Positions 42,917-50,256 of a stretch of 64,000 nucleotides of DNA are shown in pieces. The position numbers were made by a program, and so were the translations under genes. The notes below the pieces were generated by a model, which was not told the origin of the DNA, did no database searches, and saw nothing but the letters and a program-made list of their open reading frames with translations. Source of the DNA: Gemmobacter fulvus (lineage in GTDB: Bacteria > Pseudomonadota > Alphaproteobacteria > Rhodobacterales > Rhodobacteraceae); the NCBI RefSeq assembly GCF_018798885.1, contig NZ_CP076363.1, positions 186,001 through 250,000 on the forward strand, read 5' to 3'. The number at the start of each line of letters is the position of its first letter. Positions within the stretch are counted from its first letter, which is position 1.

Positions 42917-44310
42917 CCCTGCTGAGCGCGACAGACATCACCGTGCGGGCCGGGGCAGAGTGTCTGGTGGATCCAGTCTCCATTTCTTTGCCCAAGGGCG
43001 AGGCCGTCACCATTCTGGGCGAAAGCGGATCGGGCAAAAGCCTGTTGGCTCAGGCCATCCTCGGCACCCTGCCCAAGGGGCTGGTGGCCTCCGGGCGGTT
43101 GCAGGTGGGCGAGGATCGCTTCGATCCGGCAAAGCCGCAGGGCAGCCGCCCGCTCTGGGGCCGCCGCATCGCGGTTTTGCCGCAAGAGCCGTGGCTGGCG
43201 CTGGACCCGCTGATGCGCGGCATGGCGCAGGTGGCCGAAAGCCATGAGCTGGTCGCGGGGGCCGCCAATCCAAGCGAGCGCGCGGCAAGAGACCTTGACC
43301 GGTTGGGGTTGGGCACGGCACAAGACCGCTTTCCCTGGCAATTGTCGGGGGGCATGGCGCAACGCCTCGCCTTCGCCGCCGCCCGCGCGGGCGGGGGCCG
43401 GATCACCGTGGCGGATGAACCGACCAAAGGGCTGGACGCCGATCGGCGCGATGATGTGCTGGCGCTGTTGCGGCAGAGTCTGGCCGAGGGCGGCCTGCTG
43501 ACCATCACCCACGATCTGACGCTGGCCGCCGGTCTGGGCGGTGAAATTCTGGTGATGCAGGGCGGCAGTGTGGTGGAGCGTGGCCCGGCGGCCCGGGTGT
43601 TTGCCGCACCCGAACATCCCTATACCCGTGCCTTGCTCGCCGCTGACCCCGCGCATTGGCCCGCCCGCAAACCGGCGGCCCCTACTACCGATCTGCTGCG
43701 CGCGGCGCGTCTGACCGTGGCGCGCAATGGCCGCCGCCTGTTTCAGCCGATGGATTTTACCCTGTCGCGCGGGCAGATTCTGGGCATTTCCGGCCCCTCC
43801 GGCTGTGGCAAATCAAGCCTTGGCAATGCGCTTCTGGGGCTTTTGCCGCATCAGGGCGACCTCTGGCGTGACCCGGCAATCCCGCGCCTGCGCTTTCAGA
43901 AGCTCTGGCAAGACCCACCCGCCGCCTTCCCGGCCCGCATCACGCTGGCACAGGGGCTGGAGGATCTGATCTTGCGCCATGGGATCGCGCCTGCCCGCAT
44001 TGCCCTGCTGCTGAACCGCCTCAATCTGTCGGCAGACATCCTGGACCGGCTGCCCTCGGCGGTGTCGGGCGGTGAATTGCAGCGCATCGCGTTGCTGCGC
44101 GCCCTGCTGCTTGATCCCGTGATGCTGTTCGCGGACGAGCCGACCTCGCGCCTTGATCCGGTGACGCAGGCCGAAACCATCCGCCTGATGACCGAGATCG
44201 CCGAGGAGCGGCACATGGCGATTGTTCTGGTCAGCCACGATCAATCGCTGCTGCGCGCCACCTGCGACCGGGTCATCACCTTGGACCACGATCAGGCCAC
44301 AGCGGCCTGA
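42913..44310 (+). CDS. Fused dual ABC ATPase (NikDE/CntDF/DppDF type), compact
   Basis: A 465-residue protein with two nucleotide-binding domains: Walker [12 protein letters not shown], signature LSGGMAQRL and ADEPTKGLDADRRDDV in domain 1; GPSGCGKSSLG, VSGGELQRI and FADEPTSRLDPV in domain 2. At 465 residues it is about 90 shorter than the dual ATPase at 7155-8819 because domain 2 lacks some helical insertions. The HPYTRALLAADP tail of domain 1 is typical for oligopeptide/nickel transporters. Its start overlaps the upstream permease stop by ATGA. A hairpin terminator follows. Confidence 0.9.
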   Translation: MTLLSATDITVRAGAECLVDPVSISLPKGEAVTILGESGSGKSLLAQAILGTLPKGLVASGRLQVGEDRFDPAKPQGSRPLWGRRIAVLPQEPWLALDPLMRGMAQVAESHELVAGAANPSERAARDLDRLGLGTAQDRFPWQLSGGMAQRLAFAAARAGGGRITVADEPTKGLDADRRDDVLALLRQSLAEGGLLTITHDLTLAAGLGGEILVMQGGSVVERGPAARVFAAPEHPYTRALLAADPAHWPARKPAAPTTDLLRAARLTVARNGRRLFQPMDFTLSRGQILGISGPSGCGKSSLGNALLGLLPHQGDLWRDPAIPRLRFQKLWQDPPAAFPARITLAQGLEDLILRHGIAPARIALLLNRLNLSADILDRLPSAVSGGELQRIALLRALLLDPVMLFADEPTSRLDPVTQAETIRLMTEIAEERHMAIVLVSHDQSLLRATCDRVITLDHDQATAA

Positions 44311-44322
44311 GGATGGCGGTGG

Positions 44323-44343
44323 GCGGCGGGGTCAGCCCGCCGC
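44323..44343. terminator. Bidirectional hairpin between the ATPase and M20 peptidase genes
   Basis: GCGGCGGG-GTCAG-CCCGCCGC is a perfect 8-bp GC stem with a 5-base loop. It overlaps the stop codon of the convergent minus-strand gene and lies 12 bases beyond the ATPase stop. Confidence 0.45.
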
Positions 44344-45453
44344 TGTCTGCCCCAGCCTGCGCAGCAGGGCGCAACATTCCGTCAGCTCTGCCACCGTCAC
44401 ATATTCATCCGGCCGATGTGCCCGGCTGATCGAGCCCGGGCCGCAGATGATCGACGGCACGCCCGCCGCGTGAAACAGCCCCGCCTCGGTGCCATAACTT
44501 ACCGATTGCAGCGCCGGTTTGCCGGTCAACCGTTCCATCAGATCGGCCAGCGCCCGATCCTCGGGCGGCGGCAGCGCGGGGTAACTGCTCAGCTCGCGAT
44601 GCGACACGCGCACCCCCTCAAGCTGCGCAAGCCGCGCCAGAACCTGCGCCGTAATGTCCTGCGGTGCCTGCCCCGGCACCGAGCGCACCTCCATCTGGAT
44701 GGCACAGCGGTCCGGGATGATGTTCACCGCAGCCCCGCCCTGCACCACGCCCGCCACCACGGTGGAACAGGGCGGCGAGAACCGCGCGTCAAACGGGCCT
44801 TCGGCGGCCAGCCGCGCCGCCAGATCGCGGATGAACAGCAGCAGTTCCGCCGCCGGATAGATCGCGTTCACCCCCAGATCGGGCTGCGAGCTATGCGCGG
44901 CCTGCCCTTCGATCCGCAGTTCCACCGCCTGCTTGCCCTTGTGCGACAGCACCGGGACCATGTCCGATGGTTCACCCACGATACAGCCCAGCGGCGGCGC
45001 ACAAAGATCGGGCAGACGCGCGATCATATGCCCCACGCCACGACAGCCGATTTCCTCATCATAGGAAAACGCCAGATGGATCGGACGGCGAAGGCCCATC
45101 GCCTGAAACTCCGGCACCATGGCAAGCATACAGGCCAGATAGCCCTTCATGTCAGTGGCCCCACGCCCGTAAAGCCGCCCGCCCTCGGCCCGCAGCCGGA
45201 ACGGATCGCTGCTCCAGATCTGCCCCTCGGTCGGCACCACATCCATATGGCCAGACAGCACATAACCAGGCACATCGCGCGGACCGAGGGTGGCGAACAG
45301 GTTCACCCGGTCGCCCTCTGGCCCCGGCAGCACCGCACATTCGACCCCCAGCCGCGCCAGATGATCCCGGATGCAGGCGGCCATCCGCGCGTTGGAGGCA
45401 CCGGGCAGATCGGCAATGGCAACGAGATCTGAAAGGATGGCTTCGGGCGTCAT
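44332..45453 (-). CDS. M20 metallopeptidase, acetylornithine deacetylase-like
   Basis: A 373-residue M20 family amidohydrolase close to ArgE. Zinc ligands are in VLSGHMDVVP (His, Asp), GRGATDMKGYLA (Asp), SYDEEIGCRG (the catalytic Glu-Glu) and the C-terminal GPGSISRAHRPDEYV (His). The dimerisation domain is in the middle (HKGKQAVELRIEGQAAHSSQPDLGVNAI). Start by AGGAG 9 nt upstream. It removes acyl groups from N-acyl amino acids, as in arginine synthesis or in the breakdown of N-acyl amines; three acetyltransferases elsewhere in the window make the second reading attractive. It is divergent from the tartrate dehydrogenase gene. Confidence 0.88.
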   Translation of the reverse strand: MTPEAILSDLVAIADLPGASNARMAACIRDHLARLGVECAVLPGPEGDRVNLFATLGPRDVPGYVLSGHMDVVPTEGQIWSSDPFRLRAEGGRLYGRGATDMKGYLACMLAMVPEFQAMGLRRPIHLAFSYDEEIGCRGVGHMIARLPDLCAPPLGCIVGEPSDMVPVLSHKGKQAVELRIEGQAAHSSQPDLGVNAIYPAAELLLFIRDLAARLAAEGPFDARFSPPCSTVVAGVVQGGAAVNIIPDRCAIQMEVRSVPGQAPQDITAQVLARLAQLEGVRVSHRELSSYPALPPPEDRALADLMERLTGKPALQSVSYGTEAGLFHAAGVPSIICGPGSISRAHRPDEYVTVAELTECCALLRRLGQTAAG

Positions 45454-45499
45454 GGCAGGCTCCTGTGGGCTTTGGCCCATCATCCCGATCTGGTCAGGC

Positions 45500-45510
45500 A
45501 GATTGTGCCG
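45500..45510 (+). promoter_or_regulatory. Recurrent motif AGRTTSTGCCG, copy 2
   Basis: AGATTGTGCCG, 47 bases upstream of the minus-strand M20 gene start and within the divergent control region. Its last ten bases are identical to those of copy 3 at 46940. Confidence 0.4.
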
Positions 45511-45526
45511 AACCGCGCGCCCGGCC

Positions 45527-45615
45527 CACAATTCCCTGCCGCGATGCGGCGCCGCTCAGACAAAAGGCTCGAAGGCGGGGCGGCCCGACCACCTTACCCG
45601 CCACAGGGAATTGTG
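45527..45615. promoter_or_regulatory. Spaced 12-bp inverted repeat between the M20 gene and the tartrate dehydrogenase gene
   Basis: CACAATTCCCTG (45527-45538) and CAGGGAATTGTG (45604-45615) are perfect inverted copies separated by 65 bases, roughly six helical turns. Both carry ATTGTG in the orientation seen in the nearby AGATTGTGCCG. This looks like a paired operator for divergent genes, maybe with DNA looping. Confidence 0.5.
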
Positions 45616-45730
45616 CAGCGGCCCGAACAATCAGAATAATCCACTGCGCGGCCCCGGCCCCCGATGCAATCTGCGGAGGCCCTGCCGCTATGCTGACCGC
45701 AAAATATGCTGATCCATCTGTGAGGTAGAC

Positions 45731-46762
45731 ATGACCTATCGTATCGCCCTGATCCCCGGAGATGGCATTGGCCTTCCCGTCACCGAAGCCGCCCTTCAGG
45801 TGGCACAGAAGGCCGCGCCCGGCCTGCTCGACTGTGTCACCTTTCCGTGGTCCTGCGAACATTATCTGCAAACCGGGCGCATGATGCCCGAAGACGGCAT
45901 CGACACCCTGCGCGGGTTTGATGCGATTTTTCTGGGCGCAGTGGGCTGGCCCGCCAAAGTGCCGGATTCGGTGTCGCTGCACGGGCTTTTGCTGCCGATC
46001 CGCAAGGCGTTTGTCCAATATGCCAATATCCGCCCGCACCGGCTTTTGCCCGGCGTGGAAGGCCCGCTGCGCAAGCAGGGTTTTGACATCCTGTGCATCC
46101 GCGAAAATACCGAAGGCGAATATTCCGGTGCCGGGGGCCGCGTGCATGTGGGCACGCCGGATGAGGTGGCGGTGGAAACCTCGATCTTCACCCGAGTGGG
46201 CGTGGAGCGCATCCTGCGCTTTGGCTTTGAACAGGCGCGCAAGCGGCGGGGCAAGCTGGCGTCGGTGACAAAATCGAATGCGCAGAAATATTCGATGGTG
46301 TTCTGGGATGAACTGACCCATCAGATCGCCGCCGACTACCCGGATGTCGAGGTCAGCCATTACCATGTCGACGCAATCTGCGCCCGGATGGTGATGGCCC
46401 CGGAAACACTGGATGTTGTGGTAGCCTCCAACCTGTTCGGCGATATCCTGACCGATCTGGGCGCGGCCATTCAGGGCGGGCTGGGCTTTGCCGCCTCGGC
46501 CAATATCAACCCCACCCGCAGCGCGCCGTCGATGTTTGAACCCGTGCATGGATCGGCCCCCGATATCGCACATCTGGGCGTGGCAAACCCGATTGCCGCG
46601 ATCTGGTCTGCCGCGATGATGCTGGATCATCTGGGCGCGGCGGATGCGGCGGCGCGGATCATGGCGGCGGTCGAGGCAACCACCGCGCAGGGCATCGGCA
46701 CCGTGCCGGGGCAGGATCGGACAGAGGTGATCACAGCCGCCGTTCTGGCCGCGCTGGACTGA
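45731..46762 (+). CDS. Tartrate dehydrogenase / D-malate dehydrogenase family
   Basis: A 343-residue beta-decarboxylating dehydrogenase. IALIPGDGIGLPVTEAAL opens the fold; the catalytic Lys is in VTKSNAQKYSMVFWDE and the metal-binding Asp residues in HVDAICARMV and NLFGDILTDLGAA. The loop VGWPAKVPDSVSLHGLLLPIRKAF near 75-95 is that of tartrate/D-malate dehydrogenases, not isopropylmalate dehydrogenase. It oxidises tartrate or D-malate with NAD. The start has GAGGT 6 nt upstream, and a strong terminator follows. Confidence 0.88.
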   Translation: MTYRIALIPGDGIGLPVTEAALQVAQKAAPGLLDCVTFPWSCEHYLQTGRMMPEDGIDTLRGFDAIFLGAVGWPAKVPDSVSLHGLLLPIRKAFVQYANIRPHRLLPGVEGPLRKQGFDILCIRENTEGEYSGAGGRVHVGTPDEVAVETSIFTRVGVERILRFGFEQARKRRGKLASVTKSNAQKYSMVFWDELTHQIAADYPDVEVSHYHVDAICARMVMAPETLDVVVASNLFGDILTDLGAAIQGGLGFAASANINPTRSAPSMFEPVHGSAPDIAHLGVANPIAAIWSAAMMLDHLGAADAAARIMAAVEATTAQGIGTVPGQDRTEVITAAVLAALD

Positions 46763-46788
46763 ACGCACCGCCAGCCCGCCCGACACAC

Positions 46789-46834
46789 GCCCCGCTGCCC
46801 GGCACATCCTGCCGGGCAGCGGGGCAAAGTTTTT
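46789..46834 (+). terminator. Strong rho-independent terminator after the tartrate dehydrogenase gene
   Basis: A perfect 16-bp stem (46789-46804 with 46810-46825, core CCCGCTGCCCGGCA) around the 5-base loop CATCC, then CAAAG and TTTTT at 46830-46834. It sits 26 bases past the stop. Confidence 0.85.
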
Positions 46835-46939
46835 GATGACCCTCCGCAATTCCGGTGCCGCGATTCTGGCGGGGCGGCTGGGGAGCAGTGCCGGACGCGC
46901 GTGGCACATCCTGCGGTCAGCCGGGGGCGGAACGGCGGA

Positions 46940-46965
46940 AGATTGTGCCGCAGCAGGTTCTGCCG
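46940..46965 (+). promoter_or_regulatory. Recurrent motif AGRTTSTGCCG, tandem copies 3 and 4
   Basis: AGATTGTGCCG (46940-46950) and AGGTTCTGCCG (46955-46965) lie head to tail, 15 bases apart, 63-88 bases before the start of the two-domain GNAT gene at 47028. The spacing is about one and a half helical turns. GGCACATCCTGC at 46903 is a weaker relative. Confidence 0.45.
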
Positions 46966-47027
46966 AAGCACTTGCGTCGCAACAGCGCCTAATCTGGCAG
47001 CATGTTTGAAAGTTCCGCAGGACCGAG

Positions 47028-47855
47028 ATGACCGACACCCTCACCTTCGCCCCGTTTTCCGCCACCCATCTGGACGGTGCGCTGCGCCTGTCGCGCGAGG
47101 CTGTCTGGCCCCATCGGAGAGAGGACTGGCGGCTGCTGCACCAGATCAGCCATGGTGTTGTGGCCTTGGCCGGGGATCTGGTGGTGGGCACGGCGCTGGC
47201 CACGCCCTTTGGCGCGGTGGGCATGGCCAATATGATCATCGTCGATGCCAGGATCCGCGGACGCGGCCTTGGGCGCAGCCTGATGGAGCGGATGATGGCC
47301 GGGATTGATGTGCCCGAATGGCGGCTCGTGGCGACCGAAGATGGCTTGCCGCTGTATGAAAAGCTGGGGTTCCGGGAAACGGGGCGGGTGTTGCAGCATC
47401 AGGGCACGGTCGGGCCCCATGCAATGCCCGATGGCGTGGATTGGGCGGATGCCGCCGATCTGCCCGCCATCGTGGCACTGGACCGGCAGGCGAACGGGGC
47501 GGACCGCAGCAGCCTGCTCACCTTGCTGATGGCCGAAGGCCGGATTGCGGTGCTTCGCGCGGGATCCGCGCTGACGGGCTATGCCGCGCTGCGCGCCTTT
47601 GGCCGAGGAGAGGTGGTGGGGCCGGTCATCACCCGCGATGCCGCGCAGGCACAACGGCTGCTGTCCTTCTTCTTTGCCCAACGCAGCGGCAGCTTTCTGC
47701 GCGTTGATACAACGGCGGCGACGGGGCTTTCGCCCTGGCTGACCGCGCAGGGGCTGGCCCATGTCGGCGGTGGCGTTGCCATGCGGCGCGGCGATGCGGC
47801 GGCCCCCTCCCCCTCTGCCACCGTCTTTGCGCTGGCCGCACAGGCGCTCGGCTGA
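47028..47855 (+). CDS. Two-domain GNAT N-acetyltransferase (paralogue 3)
   Basis: A 275-residue two-domain GNAT. Domain 1 has MIIVDARIRGRGLGRSLMERMM as acetyl-CoA loop and LYEKLGF; domain 2 has RAFGRGEVVGPV and FLRVDTTAATGLS. The plan and the FGRG signature match the proteins at 1-710 and 10808-11674. The start has AGGACCGAG just upstream. It is first in a set with a class III aminotransferase and a 2-hydroxyacid dehydrogenase, 25 bp upstream of the former. It may modify an amine before or after transamination; substrate unknown. Confidence 0.8.
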   Translation: MTDTLTFAPFSATHLDGALRLSREAVWPHRREDWRLLHQISHGVVALAGDLVVGTALATPFGAVGMANMIIVDARIRGRGLGRSLMERMMAGIDVPEWRLVATEDGLPLYEKLGFRETGRVLQHQGTVGPHAMPDGVDWADAADLPAIVALDRQANGADRSSLLTLLMAEGRIAVLRAGSALTGYAALRAFGRGEVVGPVITRDAAQAQRLLSFFFAQRSGSFLRVDTTAATGLSPWLTAQGLAHVGGGVAMRRGDAAAPSPSATVFALAAQALG

Positions 47856-47880
47856 CCCCTTTTCCCCCGGAGACTGACAC

Positions 47881-49257
47881 ATGCTTGCCAATTCCCTGAT
47901 CGAACTTGACCGCGCCCATCTGGTTCACCCTGTCGCCTCATGGCGCGGGCATGAAAAGGCCGGGGTGCGGATGCTGACCTCGGCCAAAGGCGCCACGGTC
48001 ACCGATGCCGCTGGCCAGACGCTGATCGACGGCTTTGCCGGGCTGTGGTGCGTGAATGCCGGCTACGGGCAAGACAGCGTGATCGAGGCTGCCACCCGGC
48101 AGCTGCGCGATCTGCCCTATGCCACCGGCTATTTCGGGTTGGGGTCGGAACCGCCGATCCGGCTGGCGGCGCGGCTGGCCGACCATGCGCCGGGCGATCT
48201 GGACCATGTCTATTTCACCCTTGGCGGATCGGATGCCGTCGACAGCACCGTGCGCTTTGCCCGGTATTACTGGAACGCGCGGGGACTGCCGCAGAAGGAT
48301 CAGTTCCTCTCGCTGGAGCAGGGCTATCACGGGTCGTCCACCGTGGGGGCGGGGCTGACGGCGCTGCCGGTGTTCCACGCAGGCTTCGGCCTGCCGATGG
48401 ACTGGCAGCACAAGATCCCGTCGCATTACACCTATCGCAACCCGGCGGGCAGTAATCCCGCGGCGGTCACCGCGGCGTCGGTGGCGCAGCTGCGCGCCAA
48501 GGTGGCCGAGGTCGGCGGGCCGGACCGGGTCGCGGCCTTCTATGCAGAGCCGATCCAGGGGTCGGGCGGCGTGCTGGTGCCGCCTGCGGGCTGGATGAAG
48601 GCGATGCGCGATGTCTGCACCGAGCTGGACATCCTGTTCATCGCGGATGAGGTCATCACCGGCTTTGGCCGCACCGGGCCGATGTTTGCCTGCACCGAAG
48701 ACGGCATCGTGCCGGACATGCTGACCTGCGCCAAGGGGCTGACCTCGGGCTATGTGCCGATGGGGGCGGTGATCCTGTCGGACCGGATGTATCAGGTGAT
48801 TGCGGATCATGCGGGGGCGGCGGCCATCGGCCATGGCTTCACCTATTCGGCGCATCCGGTCAGCGCGGCGGTGGGGCTGGCGGTGCTGGACCTGTATGAA
48901 GGCGGACTGCTGGACAACGGGCGCCGGATGGGCGCGCGGCTGCAAGCAGGGCTGGCAGGGCTGGCCGATCATCCGCTGGTCGGCGATGTGCGCGGGCGCG
49001 GCATGCTGGCGGCGGTGGAACTTGTCACCGACAAGGCGCTGAAGACGCCGCTGCCCGCCGCCGCCCTGCCCGCACAGCGCATCTTTGATCGCGCCTGGAA
49101 CAACGGGCTGGTAATCCGCGCCTTTGGCAATGGCGTGCTGGGCTATGCGCCGCCGCTGTGCTGCACCGAGGCAGAGATCGACGCGATTGTGGAGCGCACA
49201 CGGATGACACTGGACCAGACGCTGGAAGATGCCGATGTGCGGGCGGCGCTGCGCTGA
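47881..49257 (+). CDS. Class III aminotransferase (omega-amino acid : pyruvate type)
   Basis: A 458-residue PLP enzyme of the omega-transaminase group. The PLP lysine is Lys285 in TCAKGLTSGYVPMGA; the cofactor-pairing Asp256 is in IADEVITGFGRTG; the early GLWCVNAGYG and TLGGSDAVDSTVRFARYY are typical of beta-alanine, GABA, putrescine or taurine:pyruvate aminotransferases. It moves an amino group from an omega-amino acid or amine to pyruvate. Its stop overlaps the next start by one base (TGATG). Confidence 0.9.
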   Translation: MLANSLIELDRAHLVHPVASWRGHEKAGVRMLTSAKGATVTDAAGQTLIDGFAGLWCVNAGYGQDSVIEAATRQLRDLPYATGYFGLGSEPPIRLAARLADHAPGDLDHVYFTLGGSDAVDSTVRFARYYWNARGLPQKDQFLSLEQGYHGSSTVGAGLTALPVFHAGFGLPMDWQHKIPSHYTYRNPAGSNPAAVTAASVAQLRAKVAEVGGPDRVAAFYAEPIQGSGGVLVPPAGWMKAMRDVCTELDILFIADEVITGFGRTGPMFACTEDGIVPDMLTCAKGLTSGYVPMGAVILSDRMYQVIADHAGAAAIGHGFTYSAHPVSAAVGLAVLDLYEGGLLDNGRRMGARLQAGLAGLADHPLVGDVRGRGMLAAVELVTDKALKTPLPAAALPAQRIFDRAWNNGLVIRAFGNGVLGYAPPLCCTEAEIDAIVERTRMTLDQTLEDADVRAALR

Positions 49258-50171
49258 TGGCCGTTCTGTATCTCTCCGATTCCCTGCGCGGTGCGGTGTT
49301 TCAGACGGCCTTTGCTGCCGCCCTGCCCGACATGCCCTTCCATATCGGGCAGGCGCCCGATCCGCTGGCGGTGCGCTATCTGGTGACATGGACAGTGCCC
49401 GAGGATCTGGCGGCGCGCTTTCCCAATCTGCGGCTGATCATCTCGGTCGGGGCCGGTGTGGATCAGTTCGATCTGGCGGCCCTGCCGCCCGAGGTGGGGG
49501 TGGTGCGGATGCTGGAGCCGGGCATTCCGCAGCAGATGCAGGAGTATATCACCCTCGCCACACTGGCGCTGCACCGCGATCTGCCTGCCTATCTGGGCCA
49601 GCAGCGCGCGGGGCTGTGGCAGGCCGGAAAGAACCTGCCCGCCGCCGAGCGGCGCGTGGGGGTGATGGGTCTGGGGCAGCTGGGTCAGGCCGCGCTGACG
49701 GCGCTTCAACCTTTCGGCTTTCCGCTGGCCGGGTGGAGCCGCAGCGCGCGACAGATCGACGGGGTGGAGTGTTTCACCGATCTGGCGGCGTTTCTGGCCC
49801 GCACCGATCTGCTGATCTGCCTGTTGCCGCTGACGGCGGAAACCGAGGGCATGTTGAACGCCGATCTGTTTGCCAAATTGCCGCGCGGCGCGCGGCTGGT
49901 CCATGCCGGGCGCGGCAAACACCTGGATCATGTGGCGCTGCTGGAGGCGCTGGACTCGGGCCAGATTTCTGCCGCCGTGCTGGATGTGACCGCGCCAGAG
50001 CCATTACCTGCCGATCATCCGCTCTGGGCGCATCCGCGCGTGATCCTGACGCCGCATATCGCTTGCCAGACGCGGGCGGTCGATGGTGCGCGGCATGTCA
50101 TCGCCGCCATCAGCGCCGATCTGGCAGGGCAGCCGGTGCCGGGGCAGATTGACCGCAGCCGCGGTTACTGA
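49257..50171 (+). CDS. D-isomer-specific 2-hydroxyacid dehydrogenase (glyoxylate/hydroxypyruvate reductase-like)
   Basis: A 304-residue NAD(P)-dependent dehydrogenase. The Rossmann motif is VGVMGLGQLGQAALTALQPFG near 137, the Arg site is in INAGAG-like ISVGAGVDQFDL, the Glu in TAPEPLPADHPLW and His in ILTPHIACQT. These are the marks of glyoxylate/hydroxypyruvate reductase A. It likely reduces the keto acid or aldehyde formed by the aminotransferase, or oxidises a 2-hydroxyacid. The start overlaps the aminotransferase stop. Confidence 0.88.
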   Translation: MAVLYLSDSLRGAVFQTAFAAALPDMPFHIGQAPDPLAVRYLVTWTVPEDLAARFPNLRLIISVGAGVDQFDLAALPPEVGVVRMLEPGIPQQMQEYITLATLALHRDLPAYLGQQRAGLWQAGKNLPAAERRVGVMGLGQLGQAALTALQPFGFPLAGWSRSARQIDGVECFTDLAAFLARTDLLICLLPLTAETEGMLNADLFAKLPRGARLVHAGRGKHLDHVALLEALDSGQISAAVLDVTAPEPLPADHPLWAHPRVILTPHIACQTRAVDGARHVIAAISADLAGQPVPGQIDRSRGY

Positions 50172-50256
50172 GGCCATTCCGCAGCAAAGCAATCTGCCCG
50201 TCACCCGGCCATCATGCTCGAGCACGGTGCCGGTGGCAGCCACGCCTGCCCTGATG

